NCBI RefSeq assembly: GCF_001429785.1
Contig: NZ_LMJF01000011.1
Span: forward strand, 244,385 to 308,384
Direction of reading: 5' to 3'
Source: Lysobacter sp. Root916
GTDB lineage: Bacteria; Pseudomonadota; Gammaproteobacteria; Xanthomonadales; Xanthomonadaceae
Length of the DNA: 64,000 bases
Shown here: positions 54,972-63,341 of the stretch, piece after piece
Numbering within the stretch: the stretch's first letter is position 1
How the letters are laid out: every line of letters starts with the position of its first letter
The notes under the pieces: generated by a model
Database searches by the model: none
The model's input: the letters and a program-made list of their open reading frames with translations, nothing else
Told to the model about the DNA's origin: nothing
Made by a program: the position numbers and the translations under genes

Positions 54972-56408
54972 TTACTGCATCAACAGGTTGGCGATCGCGT
55001 TGCCGCGCATCACGCGCAGGACCAACTGTGCCGGAGGCCGTGTGAAGCTCGCGCGGAAGCCAGGCAAATCCTCGAAATCGCCGGCATTGGCGGCCACCAC
55101 CACGTCGCCCGAGCGCAAACCGTTGCGCTCGGCGCGGCTGCCGCGCGCCACCGACTCGATCAGCACACCCGAGGCGCCGGACTGGCGCAGGCGCTCGGGC
55201 AGCTCGGCGAAGCTGGCGCCGCCCAGTCGTTCGTCCAGGTCCTTGCCCGCATAGGCCTTGGGCTGCTCGCGCAGGGTCGCCGCCAGTTGCAGCGGCTTGC
55301 CTTCGCGGCGCACCTCCAGCGAGACGCGCCCGCCGATCGCCTGCAGGCCCTCGAAGTTGCGCAAGGCGTCGCGGCTGTCGATGCGCTGGCCGTTCGCGGC
55401 CAGGATCACGTCGCCGGCCTTCAGGCCCGCCGCCGCCGCCGCGCTGCCGGCGAACACCCGCGTGACCACCGCGCCGCGTGGCTCGTCCAGCTTCAGCGCC
55501 TGCGCCAGGCGCGCGTCCACGTCCTGCGATTCCAGGCCCAGCGAACCGCGCCGTACCACGCCGTCGTTGGCGATCAGCTGGTCCTTGATGTTGCGCGCCA
55601 GGTTGGCCGGGATCGCGAAGCCCAGGCCGATGTTGCCGGCCATGCTGCCCTGCGGGTTGAAGCTGGCGGTGTTGATGCCGACCAGCTCGCCGTTGAGATT
55701 GACCAGCGCGCCGCCGGAATTGCCCGGATTGATCGAGGCATCGGTCTGGATGAAGTTCTGATAGCCCAGCCCGCGCAGGCCGCTGCGGCCCACCGCCGAG
55801 ACGATGCCCGAGGTCACGGTCTGGCCGATGCCGAACGGGTTGCCCACCGCGACCACGAAGTCGCCGACCTTGAGCGCGTCGGAGTCGGCCAGGGTCAGCG
55901 AGCTCAGGTTCTCGGCCGGGATCTTCATCACCGCGATGTCGGTGTCCGGATCGGAGCCGGTGAACTCGGCCTTGAGCGTGCGCCCGTCGCTGAGCGTCAC
56001 CGAGACTTCGTCGGCGCCCTCGATCACGTGGTGGTTGGTCAGCACGTAGCCGTTCTTGGCGTCGATGATCACGCCCGAGCCCAGCGACTCGTTGATGCGC
56101 TCCTGTGGGATGTTCGGGAACATGCGCCGGAACATCGGATCGTTGGCGAAGGGGTTGCGGATGCGGATGGTCTGCTTGGTGTGCACGCTGACCACCGCCG
56201 GCGTCACCCGCGCCAGCATCGGCGCCAGCGAGGGCACCGGCTGGCCGCCCACCGCGGTCGGCAGCGCCGACACCGCCGGCAGCGCGGCCGCGGCCGGCGA
56301 GGCCTGGGCCGGCGCTTCCAGGCCGTCGCGGATCGCGGTGGCAGCGAAACCGCCGAAGGCGGCGGCCAGGGTCAGGGCGAACAGGGTCGGCAGGGGACGA
56401 GGACGCAT
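54972..56408 (-). CDS. degQ: Periplasmic serine endoprotease of the DegP/DegQ family
   Basis: A 478-residue HtrA protease. An exported start is followed by the trypsin-like domain with catalytic His127, Asp157 and Ser231 (NPGNSGGAL) and by two PDZ domains (about 290-375 and 395-475). The shortened loop after the signal region fits DegQ-like rather than DegP-like enzymes, so the symbol is approximate. The ATG at 56408 is chosen because the upstream extension is Arg-rich and not signal-like. It is divergent from nrdJa. Confidence 0.92.
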   Translation of the reverse strand: MRPRPLPTLFALTLAAAFGGFAATAIRDGLEAPAQASPAAAALPAVSALPTAVGGQPVPSLAPMLARVTPAVVSVHTKQTIRIRNPFANDPMFRRMFPNIPQERINESLGSGVIIDAKNGYVLTNHHVIEGADEVSVTLSDGRTLKAEFTGSDPDTDIAVMKIPAENLSSLTLADSDALKVGDFVVAVGNPFGIGQTVTSGIVSAVGRSGLRGLGYQNFIQTDASINPGNSGGALVNLNGELVGINTASFNPQGSMAGNIGLGFAIPANLARNIKDQLIANDGVVRRGSLGLESQDVDARLAQALKLDEPRGAVVTRVFAGSAAAAAGLKAGDVILAANGQRIDSRDALRNFEGLQAIGGRVSLEVRREGKPLQLAATLREQPKAYAGKDLDERLGGASFAELPERLRQSGASGVLIESVARGSRAERNGLRSGDVVVAANAGDFEDLPGFRASFTRPPAQLVLRVMRGNAIANLLMQ

Positions 56409-56667
56409 CGTGGAACCGTTCCGATAAGAGTCGTGTGGGGGGAGGGCGGACGTCGCGGCGGCCCGGCCAGGGGCCCGGCGCCGGCGACGGGCGCGCAGCT
56501 GAACGAAGTGTCGGTCAACCGCGCTAAATATGCGATGAAGTGTCCCGCCTGAGGGTTTGCATGCACGGCGTACACACAAATTGTGGCCGCATTCCCAAAG
56601 CGTTTACGTAAGGCGCGCGTGTGACGTTTGACCCCATCCCGACACGTGACTGCCATCAAAAAAACCG

Positions 56668-56696
56668 TTGACACCGCCCAGGGCCGGGCGTAGCTT
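56668..56696 (+). promoter_or_regulatory. Candidate nrdJa promoter
   Basis: TTGACA at 56668-56673, a 17-base spacer, and TAGCTT at 56691-56696 as a weak -10. The NrdR box begins 15 bases downstream, which fits repression by blocking initiation. Confidence 0.4.
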
Positions 56697-56710
56697 GAGT
56701 CCTCGCTTCG

Positions 56711-56726
56711 ACACTACATGTAGTGG
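56711..56726 (+). promoter_or_regulatory. NrdR box 1
   Basis: ACACTACATGTAGTGG contains the perfect 14-base palindrome CACTACATGTAGTG and closely fits the NrdR consensus ACACWATATATWGTGT. NrdR represses ribonucleotide reductase genes in many bacteria. Confidence 0.75.
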
Positions 56727-56742
56727 TTGTCTTTGCGACGGG

Positions 56743-56758
56743 AGCCCAAGCTTAGGGG
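56743..56758 (+). promoter_or_regulatory. NrdR box 2 (degenerate)
   Basis: AGCCCAAGCTTAGGGG keeps the conserved C4, A6, T11 and G13 of the NrdR box. Its centre is 32 bases from box 1, the usual three-turn spacing of NrdR pairs. Confidence 0.45.
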
Positions 56759-57054
56759 TTCGGCTTGGGTCGGTTAGGCGCCAACGGGGGGCGGCGCATG
56801 ACAGGAGCAGGCTCGGCCCGATGCCACCAACACAATCTCGCACGCGGCGCGTAACAGCGCGATCGCGCGCGTCGCCGTCGGTGGCCAGCCACCACCGCGG
56901 TTCGCGGCAGCAAGTGCGGTAGAGGTGCGGTAAGCAAGACCCCGATCCAGGCAACACATCCAGACAACACCCCGGTTACCAGCAATCACAACAAGACTCA
57001 CCCGGCGGCGGGCGCAACCGAACGGCCCGCCCCAGTTAAGGAGACAGGACAGGC

Positions 57055-59208
57055 ATGAGTACGGTTCGCCTCGAGGCGGTCAAGACGGAAGCGGTTGACA
57101 AGGACATCCCGCTGCAGCCCGCATCCCAGGACATCTGGGACAAGAAGTACCGGCTGAAGACCAAGACCGGAGAGGCGGTGGACGCCGACATCGACTCCAC
57201 CTACCAGCGCGTCGCCAAGGCCCTGGCCGACGCCGAGCCCACGTCCGAGAAGCAGCAGTACTGGTACGAGCGTTTCGTCTGGGCCCTGCGCCGCGGCGCG
57301 ATCCCGGCTGGCCGCATCACCTCCAACGCCGGCGCGCTGGAGCACAAGCCCGCCACGTCCACGATCAACTGCACCGTCTCGGGCACCATCGAAGACTCGA
57401 TGGACGGCATCCTCGAGAAGGTTCACGAAGCCGGCCTGACCCTCAAGGCGGGCTGCGGCATCGGCTACGAATTCAGCACCCTGCGTCCGCGCGGCGCCTT
57501 CGTCGCCGGCGCCGGCGCCTACACCTCCGGTCCGATGTCCTTCATGGATATCTACGACAAGATGTGTTTCACCGTGTCCTCGGCCGGCGGCCGCCGCGGC
57601 GCCCAGATGGGCACCTTCGACGTCAGCCACCCGGACGTGAAGGACTTCATCCGCGCCAAGCGCGAAGACGGCCGCCTGCGCCAGTTCAACCTGTCGCTGC
57701 TGATCACCGACGGCTTCATGGACGCGGTCAAGACCGACGCCGACTGGCCGCTGGTGTTCCCGGTCAACATCAAGGAGCGCGGCGACCTCGACCTCAACGA
57801 CGCCGACAAGGTCGTCTGGCGCGAGTGGCCGACCCACAAGAACTACATCTCCCGCGAAGACGGCCTGGTCGCCTGCAAGATCTACGGCCACATCCGCGCG
57901 CGGCACTTGTGGGACATGATCATGGTCTCGACGTACGACTACGCCGAGCCGGGCTTCATCCTGATCGACCGCGTCAACGAGATGAACAACAACTGGTGGT
58001 GCGAGACCATCCGCGCGACCAACCCCTGCGGCGAACAGCCGCTGCCGCCCTACGGCGCCTGCCTGCTGGGTTCGGTCAACCTGACCAAGTTCGTGCGCAA
58101 CGCCTTTACCGACCAGGCCGAATTCGACTGGGAGGAATACAAGGAAGTCGTGCGCGTGTTCACCCGCATGCTCGACAACGTGGTCGAGGTCAACGGCCTG
58201 CCGCTGGAACAGCAGCGCGCCGAGATCATGCGCAAGCGCCGTCACGGCATGGGCTTCCTCGGCCTGGGCAGCACCGTGACCATGCTGAAGATGAAGTACG
58301 GCTCGGCCGAGTCCTGCGAGTTCACCGAGCGCATCGCGCGCGAGATGGCCGTGGCCGGCTGGGAAATGGGCCTGTCGCTGTCCAAGGAAAAGGGCGCCGC
58401 TCCGATCATGGAAGAGCGCTTCGCCGTCACCGCCGAGATGCTGCGCAAGCGCCCGGAGATGAAGAAGGACGGCTGGAAGGTCGGCCAGGAGATCCCCGGC
58501 AAGCTCCTGCACGCGCGCTACTCGCGCTACATGCAGCGCGTGGCCGAAGTGGCGCCCGAGCTGGTCGACGAGCTGGCCGAAACCGGCGCCCGCTTCACCC
58601 ACCACAGCTCGATCGCGCCCACCGGCACCATCTCGCTGTCGCTGGCCAACAACGCCTCCAACGGCATCGAGCCCTCCTTCGCCCATCACTACAGCCGCAA
58701 CGTGATCCGCGAAGGCAAGAAGTCCAAGGAAAAGGTCGACGTCTACTCGTTCGAGCTGCTGGCCTACCGCGAACTCATCAACGCCAAGGCCATGCCGTTC
58801 AGCGACGAGGTAGGCACCCAGCTGCCCGACTACTTCATCTCCGCCGACGACATCACCCCCAAGGAGCACGTCGACGTCCAGGCCGCCGCCCAGAAGTGGG
58901 TCGACAGCTCGATCTCCAAGACCGCCAACGTCCCCACGGATTACCCGTACGAGGACTTCAAGGACATCTACCGCTACGCCCACGAGCAGGGTCTGAAGGG
59001 CTGCACCACCTTCCGCTTCAACCCGGCCGCCTTCCAGGGCGTGCTGGTCAAGGAAGCCGACCTGGAGAACACCACCTACCGCTTCGAGCTCGAAGACGGC
59101 AGCGTGCTGGAGGTCAAGGGCAACGAGCAGATCGAGTACGACGGCGAGATGCACACCGCCGCCAACCTGTTCGACGCGCTCAAGGAAGGCTACTACGGCA
59201 AGTTCTAA
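57055..59208 (+). CDS. nrdJa: Class II (adenosylcobalamin-dependent) ribonucleotide reductase, catalytic part NrdJa
   Basis: A 717-residue protein converting ribonucleotides to deoxyribonucleotides with a B12 radical. The active-site motifs are NCTVSG (Cys106) and NPCGEQPLPPYG with thiyl Cys325 and Glu327. Other reductase blocks are GMGFLGLGSTVTML and THHSSIAPTGTISL. It stops before the C-terminal domain found in single-chain NrdJ; that part is encoded by nrdJb at 60128. The split form is known from Pseudomonas aeruginosa. AAGGAG precedes the ATG. Confidence 0.95.
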   Translation: MSTVRLEAVKTEAVDKDIPLQPASQDIWDKKYRLKTKTGEAVDADIDSTYQRVAKALADAEPTSEKQQYWYERFVWALRRGAIPAGRITSNAGALEHKPATSTINCTVSGTIEDSMDGILEKVHEAGLTLKAGCGIGYEFSTLRPRGAFVAGAGAYTSGPMSFMDIYDKMCFTVSSAGGRRGAQMGTFDVSHPDVKDFIRAKREDGRLRQFNLSLLITDGFMDAVKTDADWPLVFPVNIKERGDLDLNDADKVVWREWPTHKNYISREDGLVACKIYGHIRARHLWDMIMVSTYDYAEPGFILIDRVNEMNNNWWCETIRATNPCGEQPLPPYGACLLGSVNLTKFVRNAFTDQAEFDWEEYKEVVRVFTRMLDNVVEVNGLPLEQQRAEIMRKRRHGMGFLGLGSTVTMLKMKYGSAESCEFTERIAREMAVAGWEMGLSLSKEKGAAPIMEERFAVTAEMLRKRPEMKKDGWKVGQEIPGKLLHARYSRYMQRVAEVAPELVDELAETGARFTHHSSIAPTGTISLSLANNASNGIEPSFAHHYSRNVIREGKKSKEKVDVYSFELLAYRELINAKAMPFSDEVGTQLPDYFISADDITPKEHVDVQAAAQKWVDSSISKTANVPTDYPYEDFKDIYRYAHEQGLKGCTTFRFNPAAFQGVLVKEADLENTTYRFELEDGSVLEVKGNEQIEYDGEMHTAANLFDALKEGYYGKF

Positions 59209-59220
59209 GCCGGCCTTTGC

Positions 59221-59262
59221 TCCTTCCCCCCTTTGCAGAGGGGGGCTAGGGTGGGATTTGCG
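59221..59262. repeat. Dispersed hairpin after nrdJa
   Basis: CCCCCCTTTGCAGAGGGGGG followed by CTAGGGTGGGAT. The stem with a short GCAG loop could act as a terminator for nrdJa, but the sequence is also typical of dispersed intergenic elements in this family. Confidence 0.45.
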
Positions 59263-59495
59263 CGGAACTCGCTTACGCCGAAACCCGAGCCGCTAGAACC
59301 CCAATTCCCGGCGGAGGCGACCGTTCAAACGCCTCACGCGGCGCCCCGGCCGGGCACCGCGCACCACAGCCAGGCCGACGCGCGCGACGCGGTTCAGTGT
59401 GTTGCGCGCACACCGGGTATAGGATCGCTCCGGTAACACCCCGATTACACATAGCCAATACGTAACGCCGACGAAAGCGCCCACGAGGAGGGCAT

Positions 59496-60014
59496 ATGAG
59501 CAACGGAAATGGAGTGACGGCGACCCTGACCCAGGCCGCCGAGAACGTGAAAGAAACCGCGTCCAACATCGGTAGCGCCATCGCCACCCGCGCCGAAGAC
59601 GCGGTGAAGTCGGTCAAGAAGACCGCCACCAAGGCGCGCAAGGCCGCCAAGAAGGCCGTCGGCACCGCCAAGAAGAAGCTCGCTTCGGCCAGCGCCAAGG
59701 CCAAGAAGGAAGCGTCCGCGCTGAAGGCCAAGGCCACCGGCAAGAAGCCGGCCAAGAAGGCCGCGAAGAAGGTCGCCAAGAAGCCCGCCGCCAAGAAGGC
59801 GGCGAAGAAGGTCGCCAAGAAGCCGGCCGCCAAGAAGGCCGCGAAGAAGGTGGCCAAGAAGCCGGCAGCCAAGAAGGCCGTCAAGAAAGCCGTGAAGAAG
59901 GCGGCCAAGAAGGTCGTCAAGCAGCCGGCCAAGAAGAAGGCCGCCAAGGCCGCCAAGAAGGTTCCGCGCCAGCCGGCCAAGAAGGCCGCCAAGAAGGCCG
60001 CGAAGAAGAAGTAA
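59496..60014 (+). CDS. Lys/Ala-rich histone H1-like DNA-binding protein
   Basis: A 172-residue protein. The first ~45 residues form an Ala/Glu/Thr helix; the rest is Lys/Ala/Pro repeats like eukaryotic histone H1 tails and bacterial AlgP/HctB-type proteins. Around residues 85-125 three copies of a 13-residue unit (AKKVAKKPAAKKA) occur in a row. GAGGAG precedes the ATG. It sits between the two halves of the ribonucleotide reductase. Nucleoid binding is expected from composition; exact role unknown. Confidence 0.88.
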   Translation: MSNGNGVTATLTQAAENVKETASNIGSAIATRAEDAVKSVKKTATKARKAAKKAVGTAKKKLASASAKAKKEASALKAKATGKKPAKKAAKKVAKKPAAKKAAKKVAKKPAAKKAAKKVAKKPAAKKAVKKAVKKAAKKVVKQPAKKKAAKAAKKVPRQPAKKAAKKAAKKK

Positions 60015-60023
60015 GCCTTCAAG

Positions 60024-60063
60024 CCCTCCCTCTCCCGCGTGCGGGAGAGGGCTGGGGTGAGGG
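60024..60063 (+). terminator. Hairpin after the histone-like gene
   Basis: CCCTCTCCCGC-GTGCGGGAGAGGG followed by CTGGGGTGAGGG. It is a member of the dispersed hairpin group seen at 29991 and 42617. It could end or attenuate the histone-like transcript before nrdJb. Confidence 0.45.
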
Positions 60064-60127
60064 CCGCGCCTTACCCGCGCATCCAGACCAAAACTAGAAA
60101 AGCGCCACCGCAACAGGAGCCTGGCCC

Positions 60128-60910
60128 ATGGCCGTCAAGATCGAAAAGAAAATCAAGGGTTACAGCGTCGTCACCCCGGAAGACAAGGCCAAAGAAAGCG
60201 CCAGGTCCGAGGCCGCCGCGCGCAAGGCCGTCGACGAGTTGCCGACCGCCGACGTCATCCAGATGCACGAACGCATCGAGCGCCCCGAGATCCTGATCGG
60301 CTCCACCTACAAGATCAAGTCGCCGCTGTTCGAGCACGCGCTGTACGTGACGATCAACGACATCGTCCTCAACGCCGGCACCGAGCACGAACTGCGCCGT
60401 CCCTTCGAGATCTTCATCAACTCGAAGAACATGGACCACTTCCAGTGGATCGTGGCCCTGACCCGCATCATGTCCGCCGTGTTCCGCAAAGGCGGCGACG
60501 TCACCTTCCTGGTCGACGAAATGAAGGCCGTGTTCGACCCGCGCGGCGGCTACTTCAAACCCGGCGGCGTCTACATGCCCTCGCTGGTCGCCGAGATGGG
60601 CGCCATCGTCGAGGACCACCTCAAGTCGATCGGCATGATGCACGACCCCGACATGAGCGACGCCCAGCGCGCCCTGATCGCCGAGAAGCGCTCCGCTTAC
60701 GAGCAGCGCTCAAAAAAAAACTCTGACGTAGCCATCTCCGCGCCCGTCCAGACCGAAGGCAGCGGCCACGCCGAAGACATCGAAGTCACCGGCGAAGGCG
60801 TGTCCTTCCCGCCCTCGGCCACCCTGTGCCACAAGTGCAGCACCAAGGCCTTGGTCATCATGGACGGCTGCGCCACCTGCTTGAACTGCGGTTACAGCAA
60901 GTGCGGTTGA
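60128..60910 (+). CDS. nrdJb: Class II ribonucleotide reductase, C-terminal part NrdJb
   Basis: A 260-residue partner of NrdJa. Residues 1-190 contain a typical TSCPD-like segment (TFLVDEMKAVFDPRGGYFKPG and VEDHLKSIG, read in separate parts). Residues 234-260 hold six cysteines in CHKC, GCATC and CGYSKC patterns, which should relay electrons to the active site in NrdJa. A run of nine A (60712-60720) sits at codons 195-198, just before the linker to this tail. AGGAG precedes the ATG. Confidence 0.9.
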   Translation: MAVKIEKKIKGYSVVTPEDKAKESARSEAAARKAVDELPTADVIQMHERIERPEILIGSTYKIKSPLFEHALYVTINDIVLNAGTEHELRRPFEIFINSKNMDHFQWIVALTRIMSAVFRKGGDVTFLVDEMKAVFDPRGGYFKPGGVYMPSLVAEMGAIVEDHLKSIGMMHDPDMSDAQRALIAEKRSAYEQRSKKNSDVAISAPVQTEGSGHAEDIEVTGEGVSFPPSATLCHKCSTKALVIMDGCATCLNCGYSKCG

Positions 60911-61014
60911 GCGCCGGTACGCGCCAACGTTGAATGACGAAAGGTGCGCGCGCACCTTGAAGCCGCTAGTTGGGCGCCCGGGTTGCCAGTACGGGCATCT
61001 GGACGCTGCTGCTA

Positions 61015-61050
61015 CCCAAATGGGGCTCTCCGGAGCCCCATTTTGTTTTG
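61015..61050 (+). terminator. Strong rho-independent terminator after nrdJb
   Basis: TGGGGCTC-TCCG-GAGCCCCA at 61021-61040, preceded by AAA and followed by TTTTGTTTTG. It has a stable tetraloop and a clear T-tract. Confidence 0.85.
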
Positions 61051-61544
61051 ACGAACTACTACCGCCCCAAGCCTGCCGCGCTGGCTAGGAATGGTTGGGT
61101 TCGGTGCTCTCGAGCGCTGCGTAGCCTCTGTCTCCGGAGCGTCTCAACGACGGAGATTCGCCTAGTGCACACTTAGCAAAAGAGGGGCTGAATGTCGGCG
61201 CAGAACCGGGGGGCTGCTCGCCATTGCACACATAGGCATGTTCTGGGCCGAGAAGCAGGGCCGTGGGTGGCCCTGGTCTAGGGCAGGGGGCAACTACGGG
61301 ACGGACATCGAGGACGTATTCGACTGGAATACATAGTTCCTGGAGCTTCGCTTCTTCATCTGGCGAGCAGGGCATCGAACAAGACAGCGCTCGGCTGACG
61401 TGGATGGCCTGTCGCGGGCCATCGATTGGATCTGTGTCGCAGATGGAATTGCGGCGTTGCCTTTCGAGCATCAAATCTTATTCGGAACGACAGGTTACTG
61501 CCGACTCGCTGACAGACCGCACTCGTAAGCTTGAGGAACCAGAA

Positions 61545-61688
61545 ATGCCTGAAGAGCATCTCGCGATGTCGCCGGCTTCGCCCGCAGCGTCGCATGGCCT
61601 CAAGCAGGTACTCGAAGAGGTCGGCAGGCGTATCGCCGCGAGCGGACCGTCATTGCGACTCAAGCCATGCTGCACGTTACTTGCGTGA
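61545..61688 (+). CDS. Possible small protein (47 residues)
   Basis: ATG at 61545 follows GAGGAACCAGAA. The translation has an amphipathic helix (GLKQVLEEVGRRI) and ends KPCCTLLA. It has no recognised family and lies in a lower-GC stretch, so it may be spurious. Confidence 0.25.
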   Translation: MPEEHLAMSPASPAASHGLKQVLEEVGRRIAASGPSLRLKPCCTLLA

Positions 61689-61764
61689 TACCTGTAATCA
61701 AGCACGGATACCTTGGGCAAGCGACGCACCTCACAGCTGCCTTCAAGCCTTGCGTATTCAGAAC

Positions 61765-61786
61765 ACCGTCGCTGCGCAGCGACGGT
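61765..61786. repeat. Perfect 22-bp palindrome
   Basis: ACCGTCGCTGC-GCAGCGACGGT, 51 bases upstream of the delta-60 protein start. Without a T-run it is either an operator, an mRNA leader hairpin or a remnant element. Confidence 0.5.
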
Positions 61787-61837
61787 GAGTTGAATGGAAA
61801 GCCAAATGGACTCAACCACGCTCAAGGAGAGCAAGCA

Positions 61838-63097
61838 ATGATCAGCAATACGATGAAGGTTTCGTTGGGCATGGCCATCGGTGCCATCGGCGTAGTGGCA
61901 ACGCCGGCAGGAGCCGCGGCGCTGGACCCCACATTTGGTTCGGCGGGCACCACCTCCACCGCATTCGGCGGCTACGGTGCCGCCGCCCGGGTGGTTATCC
62001 AGCCGGACGGACGGATTGTCAGCGCCGGCCAGAACGCACTCGGCGACTTCGCACTGGCCCGTTATACGACCAGCGGTGCGCTGGACACGAGCTTCAATGG
62101 CACCGGCATGGTCACCACCACGCTGTCCGGCAGTTGCTCGGGACAAGCGCGCGCACTCGCCTTGCAAGCGGATGGCAAGATCGTCGTTGCAGGCACCTCG
62201 TGCCCGAACTTCACCGCGACCCGCAACTTCACCATTGTTCGCTACAACGCGGACGGTTCGCTGGACACCAGCTTCGGCAGCTCGGGCAAGGCGACCGTCA
62301 ATTTCTACGCGGGGGCGTCGGAAGCCTACGCCGTTGCGATCCAGGGCGGCTCGATCTGGGTTGCGGGCTATGCCGGCTCCGGCTTTGCGCTGGCGCGCCT
62401 TACCGGCAGCGGTACCTTGGATTACAGCTTCGGCAGCGGTACCGGCACCGTCACTTCGACGGTCGGCACCAGCTCGGCCCTCGCCAACAGCCTGGCCATC
62501 CAGGCGGATGGCAAGCCCGTGCTGGCCGGCTACGCATCGAGCGGCGGCACCGTATTCGCGTTGACGCGCTACACCACGACAGGCGCGCTGGACACCACGT
62601 TCGGTACCGGCGGTAAGGTTCTGACCAATGTGGGTGGCACTTTCACCGGCAACTCCGCCGTCGCCACTTCGCTGGCGATTCAAAGCGATGGCAACATCGT
62701 CGCCGCTGGCTACGCAAACAGCGCGAGTGGCGGCTACTATCGAATGGCTGCCGTTCGTTACACCAGCGCCGGCGCGCTGGACAGCTATTTCGGATCCGGC
62801 ACCGGCAAGGTCCTTACCGCCATCGGTAGCGGCAATGCGATCGGCAGCGATGTCGCCATCGATGCCACCGGCGGCATCATTGTCGGCGGCTACTCCAGTG
62901 CGGGCAGCTACCGCCAGTTGACCTTGAACCGCTACGACCCGTACGGCAACCAGGACTACAGCTTCGGGCCTGTCGCCACCGCCGTCGGCAGCGCGAATGC
63001 CGCTGTTCAAGGGCTCGCCATACAGAGCGACGGCAAAATCGTCGTGGCGGGCTATGGCAACTCGCCAGTGACCTTCGTGGTTGCCCGGTATCAATAA
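61838..63097 (+). CDS. Secreted delta-60-repeat protein
   Basis: A 419-residue protein with a signal peptide ending near PAGAAALD (about 28). It consists of about six to seven repeats of ~55-60 residues, each with a pattern like IQPDGRIVSAG followed by ARYTTSGALDTSFGG. This is the delta-60 repeat, a beta-propeller-like module in large surface proteins. Here the protein is short and carries no anchor or other domain. AAGGAG lies upstream of the ATG at 61838; the longer open frame before it lacks coding character. Confidence 0.85.
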   Translation: MISNTMKVSLGMAIGAIGVVATPAGAAALDPTFGSAGTTSTAFGGYGAAARVVIQPDGRIVSAGQNALGDFALARYTTSGALDTSFNGTGMVTTTLSGSCSGQARALALQADGKIVVAGTSCPNFTATRNFTIVRYNADGSLDTSFGSSGKATVNFYAGASEAYAVAIQGGSIWVAGYAGSGFALARLTGSGTLDYSFGSGTGTVTSTVGTSSALANSLAIQADGKPVLAGYASSGGTVFALTRYTTTGALDTTFGTGGKVLTNVGGTFTGNSAVATSLAIQSDGNIVAAGYANSASGGYYRMAAVRYTSAGALDSYFGSGTGKVLTAIGSGNAIGSDVAIDATGGIIVGGYSSAGSYRQLTLNRYDPYGNQDYSFGPVATAVGSANAAVQGLAIQSDGKIVVAGYGNSPVTFVVARYQ

Positions 63098-63341
63098 GCT
63101 GCGGTTCGAATCGCCGGCCTGAGGGCAGGGCTTGCTGCCGGGATGAGGGCGGGCCCTGCTGCGGTCGGTGCCGTTGACATACGCCACAGGGTCGTTCGTC
63201 CCACGCTGGGGCGCGAGGCGGGATTTTCTGGAGTCATAAGCCCGAGGACTGTCGCCGTAAACTGGTCCTTGAGCCCATGAGCCACCTGGCCGACACTGCG
63301 GTGCCCCGCACCTGCACCGCCGGACCCGAAAAGGAAGCGAA

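Larger units (their letters stand above)
56409..57054. other. Long divergent promoter and nrdJa leader region
   Basis: 646 bases without a gene. It contains a TTGACA promoter, an NrdR box pair and a ~350-base leader before nrdJa, each annotated or discussed separately. A smaller palindrome CACAA-A-TTGTG lies near 56575. No B12-box consensus was found in the leader. Confidence 0.55.
60911..61837. other. Long intergenic region of lower GC with no confident gene
   Basis: 927 bases. The left part has the nrdJb terminator. From about 61040 to 61830 the DNA is noticeably lower in GC than the genes on either side. A 47-codon frame at 61545-61688 with GAGGA upstream of its ATG is the best small-gene candidate. 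A minus-strand frame of ~128 codons (61085-61471) lacks a ribosome site. A 22-bp palindrome lies at 61765. Confidence 0.5.

Noticed and set aside
56727-57054. Cobalamin riboswitch in the nrdJa leader
   Set aside because: The enzyme needs B12 and the leader is long, so I looked for the B12-box consensus and the conserved core. No convincing match was found.
59733-59900. The Lys/Ala repeat DNA as a possible array or minisatellite
   Set aside because: The 39-base repeats are inside an intact gene and reflect the 13-residue protein repeat.
61085-61471. Minus-strand frame of ~128 codons in the low-GC region after nrdJb
   Set aside because: No ribosome site, mixed codon use, and part overlaps the complement of the 61263-61688 plus frame. 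It is kept only as a remark in the region entry.
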